Assembly (NCBI GenBank): GCA_015493615.1 | Contig: WGCV01000022.1 | Coordinates: 1-64,000, forward strand | Length of the DNA stretch: 64,000 nt | Reading direction: 5' to 3' | Origin: Melioribacteraceae bacterium | GTDB taxonomy: Bacteria; Bacteroidota; Ignavibacteria; Ignavibacteriales; Melioribacteraceae | Shown here: in pieces, positions 21,874 through 33,375 of the stretch | How positions within the stretch are numbered: position 1 is the stretch's first letter | Layout: each line of letters begins with the position of its first letter | The notes under the pieces: model-generated | The model's database searches: none | Seen by the model: only the letters and a program-made list of their open reading frames with translations | What the model was told of the DNA's origin: nothing | Translations under genes and position numbers: made by a program

Positions 21874-22341
21874 ATGAGAAAGAGAAGAGCAGAAAAACGA
21901 TACATTAAACCGGATCCGAAATTCAATGATGTTTTGGTAGCTAAGTTTATTAATTACATCATGTGGGACGGTAAGAAAAACACAGCACGCGAAATTGTGT
22001 ATGATAGTTTTGATATTATTGAGAAGAAAACTAAAAAGCCTGCTTTAGAAGTTTTTCAGAAGGCGGTACAAAATGTACAGCCCTTAGTTGAAGTAAGAAG
22101 TAGAAGAGTCGGCGGCGCAACTTATCAGGTCCCGATGGAAGTAAGACCTGACAGAAGAATAGCGCTTGCGTTCAGATGGATTAAAAATTACGCCAGAGAT
22201 CGCAAAGACAAATCCATGGCGCAGAAATTAGCGGCTGAGTTATTGGCGGCGTCCAACGGAGAAGGCTCATCAGTTAAGAAAAAAGAAGATACTCACAGAA
22301 TGGCAGAAGCTAATAAAGCGTTTGCTCATTTCAGATGGTAA
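21874..22341 (+). CDS. rpsG: Ribosomal protein uS7
   Basis: Primary 16S rRNA binder that nucleates the 30S head, 155 residues. Conserved motifs are [25 protein letters not shown] and the C-terminal AHFRW. It starts 5 bases after rpsL; in other bacteria S7 represses this operon. Confidence 0.97.
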   Translation: MRKRRAEKRYIKPDPKFNDVLVAKFINYIMWDGKKNTAREIVYDSFDIIEKKTKKPALEVFQKAVQNVQPLVEVRSRRVGGATYQVPMEVRPDRRIALAFRWIKNYARDRKDKSMAQKLAAELLAASNGEGSSVKKKEDTHRMAEANKAFAHFRW

Positions 22342-22361
22342 AAGGATGATATTAGGATTAG

Positions 22362-24443
22362 ATGGCTAGGAAAAGAGTAGATATATCGAAAGTTAGAAAC
22401 ATCGGCATCATGGCGCACATCGACGCGGGTAAGACCACAACAACAGAGAGAGTTCTCTATTATACGGGGAAAACCCACCGCATCGGCGAAGTGCATGACG
22501 GCGCCGCTACTATGGACTGGATGGAGCAGGAAAAAGAACGCGGAATCACTATCACAAGCGCGGCAACAACGGCTTATTGGAAAAACCACCAGATTAACAT
22601 CATCGATACTCCCGGACACGTTGATTTTACCGTAGAGGTTGAAAGATCTCTTCGTGTATTGGACGGAGCTATTGCGTTATTCTGCGGAGTCGGCGGGGTT
22701 GAACCTCAGTCCGAAACTGTTTGGAGACAAGCCGATAAATATAAAGTTCCGAGAATCGCATTTGTTAATAAAATGGATAGAACCGGAGCTGATTTTTATG
22801 CTGTAGTTGATGCAATTAAAGATAGATTCGGCGCAAACGCCGTTCCTATCGCGTTACCTATCGGTTCGGGTGATTTATTCGCGGGCGTTATCGATTTGCT
22901 TGATATGCACGCAAGAATGTACAATGACGAAACGCTTGGGGCAACCTTTGAAGATATTGAAATCCCCTCCGATTTGATGCCGATTGCCAATAAATACAGA
23001 ACATTAATGCTTGAAGCCGTATCTGATGTTGACGATACGCTTCTCGAAAAATATTTGGAAGGCGAAGAAATAACAAAACAGGAAGTTGTACGCGTACTCC
23101 GTCAGGCTACTATCGAATTAAAGATAGTTCCTGTGCTGGTTGGTTCTGCATTTAAGAACAAAGGCGTTCAGATGCTTCTTGACGGAGTAATTGATTTTCT
23201 TCCTTCGCCTATTGATGCGGGCAATGTTGCTGCAACGTCGGTTAAGACGGATGAAGAAATTGAAATTAAACCCGCTCTTGACGCTGACTTTACAGGTTTG
23301 GCATTCAAAATTATGACCGACCCCTACGTGGGAAAATTAACTTACGTCAGGGTTTACAGCGGAATGCTGAAAGCAGGTTCTTACGTTTACAACTCCAATT
23401 CCGATAAAAAGGAAAGAATCGGTAGATTGCTGTTAATGCATGCCAATCACCGTGAAGACATGGACGAAGTAAGAACCGGCGATATTGTAGCGATTGTAGG
23501 ATTGAAACATACCCGTACCGGCGATACGTTATGCGGCAATGAAAAACATGCCGTTATGCTTGAGAAAATGGCATTCCCGGAACCTGTTATCCAAATCGCA
23601 ATTGAGCCTAAATCGAAGGCAGACCAAGATAAATTATCTGAAGCATTGGTTAAATTATCAGAAGAAGATCCGACATTTAAAGTAAAAGTTGATGATGAAA
23701 CCGGTCAGACACTCATCAGCGGAATGGGAGAACTTCATCTTGAAATTCTGGTTGACAGAATGAAAAGAGAGTTCAAAGTAGAAGCTAATGTCGGACAACC
23801 TCAAGTTGCTTATCGCGAAACTATTACTAAAGCAGTTGATGCCGAAGGTAAATTTGTCAAACAATCCGGCGGGCGCGGAAAATACGGTCATGTTTTAATT
23901 AAAATGGAACCGAACGAAGCCGGTAAAGGATTTGAATTTGTCAACAATATTGTAGGCGGAGCAATTCCTAAAGAATATATCAATCCCGTTGCCAAAGGAA
24001 TTGAAGAAGCAATGAAAAACGGCGTACTTGCCGGTTACCCAATGGTTGACATTAAAGTTACTTTATATGACGGTTCTTATCATGAAGTCGATTCAGATGA
24101 GTTGTCATTCAAAGTTGCCGGTAGCATGGCGTTCCAAAACGGAGCAAAAAAAGCCGCTCCCGTATTGTTGGAGCCGATTATGGCAGTGGAAGTTACGACT
24201 CCGGAAGAATATCTCGGCGATGTTATGGGAGATTTGAACTCAAGAAGAGGAAAAATCGAAGGATTTACACCGAGAAGAGACGCCCAAGTTATTAAAGCAA
24301 TGGCTCCATTATCCGAAATGTTCGGTTATGCAACAAGATTGCGTTCCATGACACAAGGAAGAGCGATATATTCAATGCAATTTGATCATTACGCCGCGGT
24401 ACCTAAATCCGTTGCGGATGAAATTATTAAATCTGATAAATAA
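22362..24443 (+). CDS. fusA: Elongation factor G
   Basis: GTPase that drives translocation and, with RRF, ribosome recycling. It has 693 residues. The G1 loop is [15 protein letters not shown]2 contains [10 protein letters not shown]3 DTPGHVD, G4 NKMD. Domains II-V are complete, including YRETITK and the domain IV tip GGAIPKEYI. It is the standard str-operon EF-G. Confidence 0.97.
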   Translation: MARKRVDISKVRNIGIMAHIDAGKTTTTERVLYYTGKTHRIGEVHDGAATMDWMEQEKERGITITSAATTAYWKNHQINIIDTPGHVDFTVEVERSLRVLDGAIALFCGVGGVEPQSETVWRQADKYKVPRIAFVNKMDRTGADFYAVVDAIKDRFGANAVPIALPIGSGDLFAGVIDLLDMHARMYNDETLGATFEDIEIPSDLMPIANKYRTLMLEAVSDVDDTLLEKYLEGEEITKQEVVRVLRQATIELKIVPVLVGSAFKNKGVQMLLDGVIDFLPSPIDAGNVAATSVKTDEEIEIKPALDADFTGLAFKIMTDPYVGKLTYVRVYSGMLKAGSYVYNSNSDKKERIGRLLLMHANHREDMDEVRTGDIVAIVGLKHTRTGDTLCGNEKHAVMLEKMAFPEPVIQIAIEPKSKADQDKLSEALVKLSEEDPTFKVKVDDETGQTLISGMGELHLEILVDRMKREFKVEANVGQPQVAYRETITKAVDAEGKFVKQSGGRGKYGHVLIKMEPNEAGKGFEFVNNIVGGAIPKEYINPVAKGIEEAMKNGVLAGYPMVDIKVTLYDGSYHEVDSDELSFKVAGSMAFQNGAKKAAPVLLEPIMAVEVTTPEEYLGDVMGDLNSRRGKIEGFTPRRDAQVIKAMAPLSEMFGYATRLRSMTQGRAIYSMQFDHYAAVPKSVADEIIKSDK

Positions 24444-24484
24444 ACAAATAGAGAAAGTTATAAAAAAGTTAAAAGGAGAATTCA

Positions 24485-25693
24485 ATGGCTAAAGAAAAAT
24501 TTGATCGGAGTAAACCTCACGTTAATATCGGTACAATTGGTCACGTTGACCATGGTAAGACTACATTAACCGCCGCTATCACAATGGCATTGGCAAAAAA
24601 AGGTTTATCTGAAGTAAGAACATTCGATTCTATTGATAATGCGCCTGAAGAAAGAGAACGCGGTATCACAATTGCAACCGCTCACGTTGAGTATTCAACA
24701 GCAAATCGTCACTATGCGCATGTTGACTGCCCTGGTCACGCTGACTACGTTAAGAATATGATTACGGGCGCCGCTCAGATGGATGGCGCTATTTTGGTAG
24801 TAGCTGCAACTGACGGTCCTATGCCTCAGACGAGAGAGCACATTTTGTTGGCTCGCCAGGTTGGCGTTCCGAGAATCGTTGTTTACTTAAATAAAATTGA
24901 TATGATGGACGACGAGGAATTAATTGAACTCGTTGAAATGGAATTAAGAGAATTGTTAGACGAATATGAATTCCCGGGAGATGAAATTCCGATTATTCGC
25001 GGTTCCGCTCTAAGAGCATTAGAAGCCGCTTCGGACGAAAGCGTTCCCGCTGACGACCCGAGATTGGATTCAATCTGGGAGTTAATGGATGCAGTTGACT
25101 CTTACGTTCCGCTTCCGGAAAGAGATATTGACAAACCTTTCTTGATGCCTGTTGAAGACGTCTTCTCAATCACCGGACGCGGTACTGTTGCAACCGGTAG
25201 AGTTGAAAGAGGCGAAGTAAAATTGGGCCAGGAAGTTGAATTAATCGGACTCGGAGTTCATAAAAAGACTGTTGTTACCGGTATCGAAATGTTCCGTAAG
25301 GAATTGGATTCAGCAATGGCAGGCGACAATGCCGGTATCCTTATGAGAGGTATCGACAAAAAAGAAATTCAGAGAGGAATGGTTTTGGCGCAGGTTGGCT
25401 CCATTACTCCTCACACAAAATTTGAAGGCGAAGTTTACATCTTGTCGAAAGACGAAGGTGGACGTCATACGCCTTTCTTTAACGGTTACAGACCCCAGTT
25501 CTATTTCAGAACAACCGACGTTACCGGTATAGTTGATTTGCCGGAAGGCACCGATATGGTAATGCCCGGCGATAACGTAAAACTTAAAGTTTCCCTGATT
25601 ACAGAAATCGCTATGGAAGAAGGTTTGCGTTTTGCTATCCGTGAAGGCGGAAGAACAGTTGGCGCTGGCGTTGTAACGAAGATATTTGAATAA
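24485..25693 (+). CDS. tuf: Elongation factor Tu
   Basis: GTPase delivering aminoacyl-tRNA. It has 402 residues, slightly longer than the usual 394-397, with an extra acidic stretch near residue 180-195 ([14 protein letters not shown]). G1 is [11 protein letters not shown]3 [13 protein letters not shown]4 NKID. AAAAGGAG ribosome-binding site. It is the only tuf in the window. Confidence 0.98.
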   Translation: MAKEKFDRSKPHVNIGTIGHVDHGKTTLTAAITMALAKKGLSEVRTFDSIDNAPEERERGITIATAHVEYSTANRHYAHVDCPGHADYVKNMITGAAQMDGAILVVAATDGPMPQTREHILLARQVGVPRIVVYLNKIDMMDDEELIELVEMELRELLDEYEFPGDEIPIIRGSALRALEAASDESVPADDPRLDSIWELMDAVDSYVPLPERDIDKPFLMPVEDVFSITGRGTVATGRVERGEVKLGQEVELIGLGVHKKTVVTGIEMFRKELDSAMAGDNAGILMRGIDKKEIQRGMVLAQVGSITPHTKFEGEVYILSKDEGGRHTPFFNGYRPQFYFRTTDVTGIVDLPEGTDMVMPGDNVKLKVSLITEIAMEEGLRFAIREGGRTVGAGVVTKIFE

Positions 25694-25704
25694 AAACTTC
25701 TTAA

Positions 25705-25740
25705 CCGGGAAAGACTTAGTTCTTTCCCGGCTAAATTTTA
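25705..25740 (+). terminator. Hairpin between tuf and rpsJ
   Basis: A 10-bp perfect GC-rich stem (CCGGGAAAGA / TCTTTCCCGG) with a 6-nt loop is followed by CTAAATTTTA. The T-run is imperfect, so it probably attenuates rather than fully stops transcription into the S10 operon. Confidence 0.55.
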
Positions 25741-25750
25741 GGAGAAAAAA

Positions 25751-26059
25751 GTGGCTGGTCAGAAAATAAGAATTAAACTAAAATCGTACGATCATCAGTT
25801 GATTGACAAATCAACCGAGAAGATTATTAAAACCGTAAAAAGTACGGGAGCGGTAGTATCGGGCCCTATTCCGATGCCTACCAAAAGAAGTGTTTACACT
25901 GTTTTAAGATCTCCTCACGTTGATAAAAAGTCAAGAGAGCAGTTCGAAATCAGGTCACATAAAAGAATAATCGATATTCATAATTCAAATAACAAAACCG
26001 TCGATTCATTAAGTAAATTGGAAATTCCGGCGGGTGTTGATATTGAGATAAAATTATAA
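25751..26059 (+). CDS. rpsJ: Ribosomal protein uS10
   Basis: 30S head protein that also binds NusB and NusG during antitermination. It has 102 residues; the [20 protein letters not shown] and [20 protein letters not shown] motifs are diagnostic. GTG start behind AGGAGA. First gene of the S10 operon. Confidence 0.97.
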   Translation: MAGQKIRIKLKSYDHQLIDKSTEKIIKTVKSTGAVVSGPIPMPTKRSVYTVLRSPHVDKKSREQFEIRSHKRIIDIHNSNNKTVDSLSKLEIPAGVDIEIKL

Positions 26060-26071
26060 TTGAGGAAGAAG

Positions 26072-26692
26072 ATGCCTGGTTTATTGGGAAAAAAGATAGG
26101 AATGACGAATATTTACACTGAAGATGGTGTCAATATTCCTGTTACAGCTATTGAGGCAGGTCCTTGTACGGTTACTATTGTCAGAACCGAAGAGAAAGAC
26201 GGATATAATGCGTTACAGATTGGATTTGGTGTAAGAAAGGAAAAACACTTAAATAAACCGCAGATAGCATATTACAAGAAGAATAATTTGCAACCCGCAA
26301 GATATCTGAGAGAATTCCGCAACTTTGATGTTTCAGAATATAAAGTCGGCGATGTAATTACAACCGAAATCTTTACCGAAGGAGAAAAAGTAAAAGTCTC
26401 AGGTAATTCAAAAGGTAAAGGTTTTCAGGGCGTAATGAAACGTCACGGATTCAGTGGAGTAGGCGGAAGAACTCACGGACAGGGCGACAGAGAAAGAGCT
26501 CCCGGTTCAATCGGTCAAAGTTCTTCACCCTCCAGAGTTTTGAAAGGAACTCGTATGGCGGGACGCACAGGTAATGAAAGAATTACTACAAAGAATTTAG
26601 AAGTTGTTAAAATCATTCCTGAGAAGAATATTATTTTTGTTAAAGGCAGCGTGCCCGGCGCTATTAATTCAGTTGTCGAAATTAATAAATAA
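26072..26692 (+). CDS. rplC: Ribosomal protein uL3
   Basis: Early-assembly 50S protein reaching towards the peptidyl-transferase centre. I place the start at the ATG at 26072 (MPGLLGKKIGMTNIY, 206 aa) because GAGGAAGAAG lies just ahead of it. An upstream in-frame TTG at 26060 would consume that ribosome-binding site. The VKVSGNSKGKGFQGVMKRH and HGQGDRERAPGSIGQSSSPS loops are typical. Confidence 0.96.
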   Translation: MPGLLGKKIGMTNIYTEDGVNIPVTAIEAGPCTVTIVRTEEKDGYNALQIGFGVRKEKHLNKPQIAYYKKNNLQPARYLREFRNFDVSEYKVGDVITTEIFTEGEKVKVSGNSKGKGFQGVMKRHGFSGVGGRTHGQGDRERAPGSIGQSSSPSRVLKGTRMAGRTGNERITTKNLEVVKIIPEKNIIFVKGSVPGAINSVVEINK

Positions 26693-26698
26693 GAGAGA

Positions 26699-27328
26699 AT
26701 GATGAAGTTAGAGGTTTATAAAATAGATGGTTCAAAATCGGGCGAAACAGTTGAGTTGACCGATGATATCTTTGCAATTGAACCTAACGACCATGTGATT
26801 TATTTAGCAGTAAAAGCTCACTTAGCGAATAAAAGACAAGGTACGCATAAGGCTAAAGAAAGAAACGAAGTTTCCGGCGGCGGAAGAAAACCTTGGAGAC
26901 AAAAAGGAAGAGGTACCGCAAGAGCAGGTACAACGAGATCTCCTTTGTGGGTCGGCGGCGGAACAATTTTCGGACCTCGTCCGAGAAACTATCGTCAGAA
27001 GTTGAATAAAAAAGTATTGAGATTAGCGAGAAAATCTGCTTACTCATACAAAGCAAAAGCCAATCAGATTATGATTGTAGAGGATTTTGATTTTGAAGCG
27101 CCCAAAACATCGGAATTCAATTCAATACTCAAATCATTGAATCTTGATAATAAGAAAGTTCTTTTGCTTACAAATTCAACAAAAGAAAATGTTTACAAAT
27201 CCGGTAGAAATATTCCTAAGGTGAATATTGTTGAAGCGGAAAAAGCGTCAACTTACGATTTGGTTAATAACCAGGTGTTGGTTATTGAATCGGGCGCAGT
27301 TGAAAAAATTGAAAAAATATTAAACTAA
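26699..27328 (+). CDS. rplD: Ribosomal protein uL4
   Basis: 50S protein lining the exit tunnel; in some bacteria it represses the S10 operon. It has 209 residues. The tunnel loop is present as GGRKPWRQKGRGTARAGTTR with SPLWVGGG following. Two tandem ATGs at 26699 and 26702 are equally possible starts. Confidence 0.97.
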   Translation: MMKLEVYKIDGSKSGETVELTDDIFAIEPNDHVIYLAVKAHLANKRQGTHKAKERNEVSGGGRKPWRQKGRGTARAGTTRSPLWVGGGTIFGPRPRNYRQKLNKKVLRLARKSAYSYKAKANQIMIVEDFDFEAPKTSEFNSILKSLNLDNKKVLLLTNSTKENVYKSGRNIPKVNIVEAEKASTYDLVNNQVLVIESGAVEKIEKILN

Positions 27329-27346
27329 TCGCTGGAAGATTATAAG

Positions 27347-27640
27347 ATGCGTAATATTTTAGTTAGACCATTAATTACAGAAAAGCTCACGGATTTAACC
27401 GAAGCAAACAATCAAGTTGGCTTTGTCGTTAAATATGACGCAAATAAAATAGAAATTGCGAAAGCTATTGAAGATAAATTTGAAGTTGAAGTCGTTTCTG
27501 TAAATACGATGAAGTATAAAGGTAAGGTTAAGACTCAATTTACTAAGAAAGGACGATTTGTCGGCAGAACGCCGCGCTTTAAAAAAGCTATCGTTACTTT
27601 GAAAGAAGGTCAGACTATAGACTTAATTGGTGAAGTTTAG
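27347..27640 (+). CDS. rplW: Ribosomal protein uL23
   Basis: Tunnel-exit protein that docks trigger factor and SRP. It has 97 residues, starting MRNILVRPLITEKLTDL, with the VNTMKYKGK segment and the basic loop towards rRNA. Standard place between rplD and rplB. Confidence 0.96.
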   Translation: MRNILVRPLITEKLTDLTEANNQVGFVVKYDANKIEIAKAIEDKFEVEVVSVNTMKYKGKVKTQFTKKGRFVGRTPRFKKAIVTLKEGQTIDLIGEV

Positions 27641-27656
27641 GCTAGCGGAGAATTAA

Positions 27657-28481
27657 ATGGGAATTAGAAAATTAAAACCAAATACACCCGGAACAAGATT
27701 TATGTCAATCTCCACTTTTGAGGAGATTACAAAAACAACTCCGGAAAAATCATTATTGGCGCCATTAAAAAAATCTGGCGGTCGTAATAATTTAGGTAGA
27801 GTAACTTCGCGCCACAGAGGCGGCGGACATAAAAGAAGATACAGAATTATCGATTTTAAGAGAAACAAATTTGATGTTCCTGCTAAAGTTGCAGCCATTG
27901 AATATGATCCTAACAGAACCGCTAGAATTGCCTTGCTGCATTATGCCGACGGAGAGAAAAGATATATTCTTGCTCCCAACGGACTGAAAGTAGGCGATAC
28001 TGTAGTTGCAGGGGAAGGCGTTGAAATTAAAGTTGGTAATGCCCTTAAATTAAAAGATATGCCTCTCGGAAGTTATGTTCATAATGTTGAACTTAAACCG
28101 GGAAAAGGGGGACAATTAGGTCGCTCGGCGGGAGCTTCGCTTCAGCTTGTGGCAAAGGAAGGGAAATACGGAACTCTTAAAATGCCTTCAGGCGAGGTGA
28201 GATTAATCAGCTTGGAATGCATGGCTACATACGGAGTTATCGGTAATTCCGATCATCTGAACATAAGTCTCGGTAAAGCCGGAAGAAGCAGATGGTTGGG
28301 AAGAAGACCTCATACACGCGGCGTTGCGATGAACCCTGTCGATCACCCGATGGGCGGCGGCGAAGGTAAATCATCCGGCGGCGGTCATCCGGTATCACCT
28401 TGGGGTCAGCCCGCAAAAGGATTGAAAACACGTAAGAAAAATAAAGCTTCTGATAAATTAATTGTGAAAAGAAGAAAATAA
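27657..28481 (+). CDS. rplB: Ribosomal protein uL2
   Basis: Highly conserved 50S protein required for subunit joining and peptidyl transfer. It has 274 residues, with [20 protein letters not shown] and the C-terminal [16 protein letters not shown] loop that carries the functionally important histidine. Sixteen bases after rplW. Confidence 0.98.
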   Translation: MGIRKLKPNTPGTRFMSISTFEEITKTTPEKSLLAPLKKSGGRNNLGRVTSRHRGGGHKRRYRIIDFKRNKFDVPAKVAAIEYDPNRTARIALLHYADGEKRYILAPNGLKVGDTVVAGEGVEIKVGNALKLKDMPLGSYVHNVELKPGKGGQLGRSAGASLQLVAKEGKYGTLKMPSGEVRLISLECMATYGVIGNSDHLNISLGKAGRSRWLGRRPHTRGVAMNPVDHPMGGGEGKSSGGGHPVSPWGQPAKGLKTRKKNKASDKLIVKRRK

Positions 28482-28494
28482 ACTAGAGTAGGAT

Positions 28495-28782
28495 ATGCCA
28501 AGATCAATTAAAAAAGGTCCATTTGTAAGTTATAAGTTGTTGAAGAAAGTTCGTGAAATGAACGAACGGAACGAGAAGAAAGTGATTAAAACTTGGTCAC
28601 GGGCAAGCATGATTGTTCCTGAATTTGTCGGACACACAATTGCTGTCCATAACGGAAATAAAATGATTCCGGTTTATATTTCGGAAAATATGGTAGGACA
28701 TAAATTAGGCGAGTTTGCTCCGACGAGAATTTTCAGAGGACACCCGGGAACTAAAGCAGAAAAAGCTGCGCGTAAAAAGTGA
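28495..28782 (+). CDS. rpsS: Ribosomal protein uS19
   Basis: 30S head protein that contacts the intersubunit bridge and S13. It has 95 residues, with [17 protein letters not shown] and [19 protein letters not shown]. Its stop codon lies 14 bases before the preferred rplV start. Confidence 0.97.
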   Translation: MPRSIKKGPFVSYKLLKKVREMNERNEKKVIKTWSRASMIVPEFVGHTIAVHNGNKMIPVYISENMVGHKLGEFAPTRIFRGHPGTKAEKAARKK

Positions 28783-28796
28783 TTAGAGGTTTAGAA

Positions 28797-29141
28797 ATGG
28801 AAGCTAAAGCAACACATAAATATATTAAAGTGTCACCTCGCAAAATGAGATTGGTAATTGATCTCATCAGAGGAAAATCCGTAAGCGAAGCGATTGAAAT
28901 TTTGCATTTTCATCCGAAACACGCTTCAGATTATGCGGAAAAAGTTTTGAGATCGGCTGTCGCCAACTTGTTTAATAAAGAAGAAGGCGCAAATGTCGAT
29001 ATGTCAGATTTATATGTAAAAGAAGCTTACTCGAACGGCGGTCCGATGTTGAAAAGGATTCAGCCTGCCCCAATGGGAAGAGCGTACAGAGTAAGAAAAA
29101 GAACTAATCATTTAACTATAGTAGTTGCTACTAAAAGCTAA
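28797..29141 (+). CDS. rplV: Ribosomal protein uL22
   Basis: Exit-tunnel protein, 114 residues from the ATG at 28797 (MEAKATHKYIKVSPRKMRLV). This start is chosen over an in-frame GTG at 28779 because AGAGGT stands at the right distance, and because the earlier start would add residues not typical of the family. The tunnel hairpin PMLKRIQPAPMGRAYRVRKR is intact. Confidence 0.95.
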   Translation: MEAKATHKYIKVSPRKMRLVIDLIRGKSVSEAIEILHFHPKHASDYAEKVLRSAVANLFNKEEGANVDMSDLYVKEAYSNGGPMLKRIQPAPMGRAYRVRKRTNHLTIVVATKS

Positions 29142-29154
29142 GTAGGAGGAATTT

Positions 29155-29796
29155 TTGGGTCAGAAAGTAAATCCGATAGGTTTTAGAGTAGGTGTGATAC
29201 GCGGTTGGGAATCCAACTGGTTTGAATCTAAAAGTTATAAAACAAAGTTAGCTGAAGATAAAAAAATCAGAACCTATATTCGTAAAAGACTGAAAAGATC
29301 CGGCGTATCAAGAATAGTGATTGACAGAACCTCCAAAAATCTTTCGATTACTATACACACTTCAAGACCTGGAGTAGTTATCGGAAAAAGCGGAAAAGAA
29401 ATTGCTCAGTTAGAAGAAGAATTGAAGAATTATTTAAGTAAAGATGTTAAGGTTCAGATCAATGAAATTAAAAGACCTGAATTGGATGCTTATTTAGTTG
29501 CCGAAAATATTGCACAACAGCTTCAAGGAAGAGTGTCGTTCCGACGCGCCATGAAATCGGCAATTCAGAATGCCATGAGAATGGGCGCCAAAGGAATAAG
29601 AATTAAATTAGCCGGAAGACTCGGCGGCGCTGAAATGGCAAGAAGCGAACAATATAAAGAAGGAAGAATTCCCCTTCATACAATAAGAGCAGATATTGAT
29701 TATGCTACAGCTACATCACAAACTATTTACGGTTCGATTGGTGTTAAGGTGTGGATTTTCAAAGGTGAAGTTTACGGTAGAAGAATAAGCGAATAA
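29155..29796 (+). CDS. rpsC: Ribosomal protein uS3
   Basis: mRNA-entry protein of the 30S subunit with helicase-like function. It has 213 residues: a KH domain with [16 protein letters not shown] and a C-terminal domain with [12 protein letters not shown]. The TTG start follows a strong AGGAGGA, which supports it. Confidence 0.97.
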   Translation: MGQKVNPIGFRVGVIRGWESNWFESKSYKTKLAEDKKIRTYIRKRLKRSGVSRIVIDRTSKNLSITIHTSRPGVVIGKSGKEIAQLEEELKNYLSKDVKVQINEIKRPELDAYLVAENIAQQLQGRVSFRRAMKSAIQNAMRMGAKGIRIKLAGRLGGAEMARSEQYKEGRIPLHTIRADIDYATATSQTIYGSIGVKVWIFKGEVYGRRISE

Positions 29797-29814
29797 GAGT
29801 TCGGAGATAGTTTT

Positions 29815-30231
29815 ATGTTAATGCCAAAAAGAGTAAAATACAGAAAATCTCAGCGTGGAAGAAGAAGAGGAAAAGCGCAGAGAGGCCACAGAATCGCATT
29901 CGGTGAAATGGGATTAAAAGCCTTGGATGCCGCCTGGATTACTTCGCGCCAGATAGAGTCGTGTAGGGTTGCAATTACACGTCGTATGAAAAGAGATGGA
30001 AAAGTTTGGATCAGAATTTTCCCTGATAAACCGGTATCCAAAAAACCTTTGGAAACCAGAATGGGTAAGGGAAAAGGAGCGCCGGAATTCTGGGTAGCGG
30101 TTGTAAAACCGGGCAGAATTATGTTTGAAACAGCCGGCGTCGCCAAAGAGATTCAGCAGGAAGCATTGAAGTTAGCTTCATACAAACTTCCTATCAAAAC
30201 TAAAATTGTAGCGCGACCTGATTATCAATAA
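29815..30231 (+). CDS. rplP: Ribosomal protein uL16
   Basis: 50S protein next to the A-site tRNA elbow. It has 138 residues, with [20 protein letters not shown] and the conserved [18 protein letters not shown]. An ATG two codons inside (29821) is an alternative start giving the common MPKRV N-terminus. Confidence 0.97.
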   Translation: MLMPKRVKYRKSQRGRRRGKAQRGHRIAFGEMGLKALDAAWITSRQIESCRVAITRRMKRDGKVWIRIFPDKPVSKKPLETRMGKGKGAPEFWVAVVKPGRIMFETAGVAKEIQQEALKLASYKLPIKTKIVARPDYQ

Positions 30232-30252
30232 ACGAAGGTTAGAAGGATAAAG

Positions 30253-30480
30253 ATGAAAATCTATGAAATTAGAGAAATGAGTTCTGACGAGATTGTTAGA
30301 AGAATAGCTGAAGAAGAAAAAAACTTAGTTGATTTGAGATTTCAGAACGAGCTTAGAAACTTAACCAATACGGCTAAATTGAAATTAGTAAGAAAAGATA
30401 TCGCAATGATGAAAACCGTATTGAGAGAAAGAGAATTGGAAGCTCTGAAGAACGAGAATAAAAATCAGGAGATAAATTAA
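30253..30480 (+). CDS. rpmC: Ribosomal protein uL29
   Basis: Small helical protein at the tunnel exit. It has 75 residues with two long helices; [20 protein letters not shown] is the recognisable core. Four bases separate it from rpsQ. Confidence 0.95.
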   Translation: MKIYEIREMSSDEIVRRIAEEEKNLVDLRFQNELRNLTNTAKLKLVRKDIAMMKTVLRERELEALKNENKNQEIN

Positions 30481-30484
30481 GTCC

Positions 30485-30742
30485 ATGGAGACTAGAGGAA
30501 GAAGAAAGACTCGTGTGGGTGTTGTGGTTTCTAACAAGATGGATAAAAGCATTGTAGTTAAAATCGAAAGAAAAGTGAAACATCCTTTATATAAAAAGTT
30601 TTTTAAGATTACTAAAAAAATAATGGCACACGACGAGAAGAATGAAACCGGAATCGGCGATGTTGTAAAGATTATGGAAGTGAGACCGCTCAGCAAAAGC
30701 AAGAAGTGGAATTTGGTAGAAATAATCGAGAAAGCTAAGTAA
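30485..30742 (+). CDS. rpsQ: Ribosomal protein uS17
   Basis: Primary 16S rRNA-binding OB-fold protein. It has 85 residues, with [20 protein letters not shown] and [15 protein letters not shown]. Standard spc-region order. Confidence 0.97.
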   Translation: METRGRRKTRVGVVVSNKMDKSIVVKIERKVKHPLYKKFFKITKKIMAHDEKNETGIGDVVKIMEVRPLSKSKKWNLVEIIEKAK

Positions 30743-30767
30743 AGTGCTGAAAAGGAGTTTTTAGAAA

Positions 30768-31136
30768 ATGATTCAACAAGAGACATCATTAGTTGCTGCG
30801 GATAATTCAGGCGCCAAGAAAGTCGTTTGTATTAAAGTGTTAGGCGGCAGCGGCAGAAAATATGCCAGCGTCGGCGATATTATCGTTGTTACGGTAAAAA
30901 CCGCTATTCCTAACAGTAATGTTAAAAAAGGCGAAGTTTCGAAAGCCGTTGTTGTTCGCACCAAAAAAGAGATAAGAAGAAACGATGGTTCATATATTAG
31001 ATTTGATGAAAACGCTGCGGTATTACTTAACAACCAGAATGAACCTCGCGGAACGCGTATCTTTGGCCCGGTTGCCAGAGAACTGAGAGATAAGAAATTT
31101 ATGAAGATTGTTTCATTAGCGCCAGAAGTGCTTTAA
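30768..31136 (+). CDS. rplN: Ribosomal protein uL14
   Basis: 50S interface protein and docking site of ribosome-silencing factor RsfS. It has 122 residues starting [20 protein letters not shown], with [20 protein letters not shown]. The AAAAGGAG site precedes the ATG. Confidence 0.97.
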   Translation: MIQQETSLVAADNSGAKKVVCIKVLGGSGRKYASVGDIIVVTVKTAIPNSNVKKGEVSKAVVVRTKKEIRRNDGSYIRFDENAAVLLNNQNEPRGTRIFGPVARELRDKKFMKIVSLAPEVL

Positions 31137-31151
31137 AAGTTGGGATGAACA

Positions 31152-31478
31152 ATGAAAATTAAAAAGAACGATAATGTGATTGTAATTGCAGGAAACTACA
31201 AAGGAAAAACCGGAAAAGTTTTGAAGGTATTTCCCAAGAAGAACAGAGTGATTATCGAAGGCGTTAATATTAGAAAACGTCACACAAAGCCAAACCAGCA
31301 ATATCCTAACGGTGGGATTATTGAAAAGGAGATGCCTATCGATGCATCCAACGTTATGCTGGTTGATCCTAAGACTAATAAGAAAACAAGAGTTGGTTAT
31401 AAGGTGATTGTGGATGATAAGACTGGTAAGAGAAAGAGCGTAAGAATTACTAAAGTAAGTAACGAAATGTTGTCATAA
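31152..31478 (+). CDS. rplX: Ribosomal protein uL24
   Basis: Assembly-initiator 50S protein with a KOW motif ([20 protein letters not shown]). It has 108 residues, normal for the family. Confidence 0.97.
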   Translation: MKIKKNDNVIVIAGNYKGKTGKVLKVFPKKNRVIIEGVNIRKRHTKPNQQYPNGGIIEKEMPIDASNVMLVDPKTNKKTRVGYKVIVDDKTGKRKSVRITKVSNEMLS

Positions 31479-31497
31479 ATTTTAGGGTTTTGTAACA

Positions 31498-32100
31498 ATG
31501 GCAAAGAAAAAAGGTAAAACAGAAGAAGTAAAGAAAGAAGCTGAAGAGAAAATTACTCCGAGAATGTGGACAAAGTACCACGAGGAGATTATCTCGAAGT
31601 TAAAAGAAAAATTTGAATATAAAAATGTGATGGAAGTTCCTCGCCTTGAGAAAATTGTTGTCAATATGGGTGTGGGAAGCGCTGTTCAGGACTCTAAAAT
31701 TTTAGACGAAGCATTGACCGCGCTTACTACAATTACTGGACAAAAACCATCGGTAAGGCAGGCTACCAAATCAATCTCTAACTTTAAGTTAAGGGAAGGG
31801 ATGAAAATCGGAGCGAAAGTTACATTGCGCAACGAACGTATGTATGAATTTCTCGACAGATTAATTACTACGGCTCTGCCGCGAGTAAGAGACTTTAGAG
31901 GAATTCCCGATAAAGCGTTTGACGGAAGAGGAAATTATACTTTGGGAATTAAAGAGCATATAATTTTCCCTGAAATCAATATTGATAAAGTCAACAGAGT
32001 TTTAGGAATGGATATAACATTCGTAACTTCCGCTAAAACGGATAAAGAAGCTTACGAACTTTTATTAGCATTCGGCGTTCCTTTTAAGAAAAAGAATTAA
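31498..32100 (+). CDS. rplE: Ribosomal protein uL5
   Basis: Binds 5S rRNA and the P-site tRNA elbow. It has 200 residues, about 20 more than usual, because of a charged Lys/Glu N-terminal extension ([18 protein letters not shown]) ahead of the normal start region. The core carries [15 protein letters not shown] and [20 protein letters not shown]. Confidence 0.96.
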   Translation: MAKKKGKTEEVKKEAEEKITPRMWTKYHEEIISKLKEKFEYKNVMEVPRLEKIVVNMGVGSAVQDSKILDEALTALTTITGQKPSVRQATKSISNFKLREGMKIGAKVTLRNERMYEFLDRLITTALPRVRDFRGIPDKAFDGRGNYTLGIKEHIIFPEINIDKVNRVLGMDITFVTSAKTDKEAYELLLAFGVPFKKKN

Positions 32101-32115
32101 GGTAATAGAAAACTT

Positions 32116-32385
32116 ATGGCAAGAAAAGGATTAATATCAAGAGAAGCAAAAAGAGAAGCATTAGTTAAAAAATATGCTCAAAAAAGAAAAGAATTAAAAG
32201 AACAGGGAGATTGGGAAGGATTACAGAAGTTACCCCTTAATTCTTCTCCTGTCAGATTAAGAAACAGATGCCAGATGACAGGTCGCCCAAGAGGTTATTA
32301 CAGGAAATTTGGAGTTTCGAGATTGGTACTGAGAGAAATGGCTCTGAATGGCGAAATTCCTGGCTTAAAGAAATCAAGTTGGTAA
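32116..32385 (+). CDS. rpsN: Ribosomal protein uS14 (zinc-independent form)
   Basis: 30S head protein, 89 residues. This is the longer C- type: it has a single cysteine (in [18 protein letters not shown]) rather than the two CxxC pairs of the short zinc form. Normal position between rplE and rpsH. Confidence 0.96.
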   Translation: MARKGLISREAKREALVKKYAQKRKELKEQGDWEGLQKLPLNSSPVRLRNRCQMTGRPRGYYRKFGVSRLVLREMALNGEIPGLKKSSW

Positions 32386-32408
32386 ACGAGAATTAGGAGA
32401 GATAATAA

Positions 32409-32804
32409 ATGCCAGTTACAGATTCGATAGCTGATTATTTAACGAGAATTAGAAACGCTGTTAAAGCCAGAAAAAAATTTGTTGAAATGCCTTCTTCAAA
32501 AATGAAGGAAGGAATTTCAAAATTGTTGAAAGAGACTAACTTTATTACTGATTACGAAGTAATTGAAGATAATAAACAGAACATCCTGAAAATATATTTG
32601 CAGTATATTGACGGAGCGTCTTCAATTCAAGGATTAAAAAGAATCAGTACTCCCGGTTTACGTCAGTACGTTTCAAGCGACTCAATCCCGAGAGTATTAA
32701 ACGGATTAGGTATTGCTATAATTTCGACGTCAAATGGATTGCTAACAGATAAACAAGCACGTGAAAAAGGTGTTGGCGGAGAAGTAATCTGCCACATTTG
32801 GTAA
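32409..32804 (+). CDS. rpsH: Ribosomal protein uS8
   Basis: Primary 16S rRNA binder; represses the spc operon in E. coli. It has 131 residues starting [20 protein letters not shown], and ends with the standard [14 protein letters not shown]. Confidence 0.97.
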   Translation: MPVTDSIADYLTRIRNAVKARKKFVEMPSSKMKEGISKLLKETNFITDYEVIEDNKQNILKIYLQYIDGASSIQGLKRISTPGLRQYVSSDSIPRVLNGLGIAIISTSNGLLTDKQAREKGVGGEVICHIW

Positions 32805-32823
32805 AAATTTAAGAGGTAGAAAA

Positions 32824-33360
32824 GTGTCTAGAATAGGTAAGAAACCGATAAATATCAAAGATGTGGATGTGAAAATATCCGGACAGGACGTTACCGTAAA
32901 AGGTAAATTGGGCGAGCTTTCTATGACCGCTCATCCGAATATTACTGTTAAAGCTGAAGGAGACGAACTTATAGTTACCCGTCCAAATGACCAGAAAGCA
33001 AATCGTGCGTTACACGGACTGACAAGAGCGTTGCTGCAGAATATGGTTACCGGCGTTTCCGAAGGATTTAAGAAAAGTTTGAAAATAGTCGGCGTGGGGT
33101 TCCGTGCGGAACTTAAACCAAACGGATTGCTCTTAAACGTTGGTTACTCGCACCCGATTTTCTTTATTCCTCCGAAAGAGATAAAGATTGAAGTTACAAG
33201 TCCGACGGAAATTACTATTAGCGGAGCTGATAAAGAGTTGGTTGGTAACGTTGCCGCTAAGATTCGTTCATTCAGAAAACCCGAACCTTACAAAGGTAAA
33301 GGAATTAAGTACAGTGATGAAGTAATTATCAGAAAAGCTGGTAAGGCTGCCGGTAAATAA
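32824..33360 (+). CDS. rplF: Ribosomal protein uL6
   Basis: 50S protein near the sarcin-ricin loop. It has 178 residues: two homologous domains and the C-terminal EPYKGKGIKYSDEVIIRKAG. GTG start behind AAGAGGTAG. Confidence 0.97.
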   Translation: MSRIGKKPINIKDVDVKISGQDVTVKGKLGELSMTAHPNITVKAEGDELIVTRPNDQKANRALHGLTRALLQNMVTGVSEGFKKSLKIVGVGFRAELKPNGLLLNVGYSHPIFFIPPKEIKIEVTSPTEITISGADKELVGNVAAKIRSFRKPEPYKGKGIKYSDEVIIRKAGKAAGK

Positions 33361-33375
33361 AGGAGTTAGATAAAG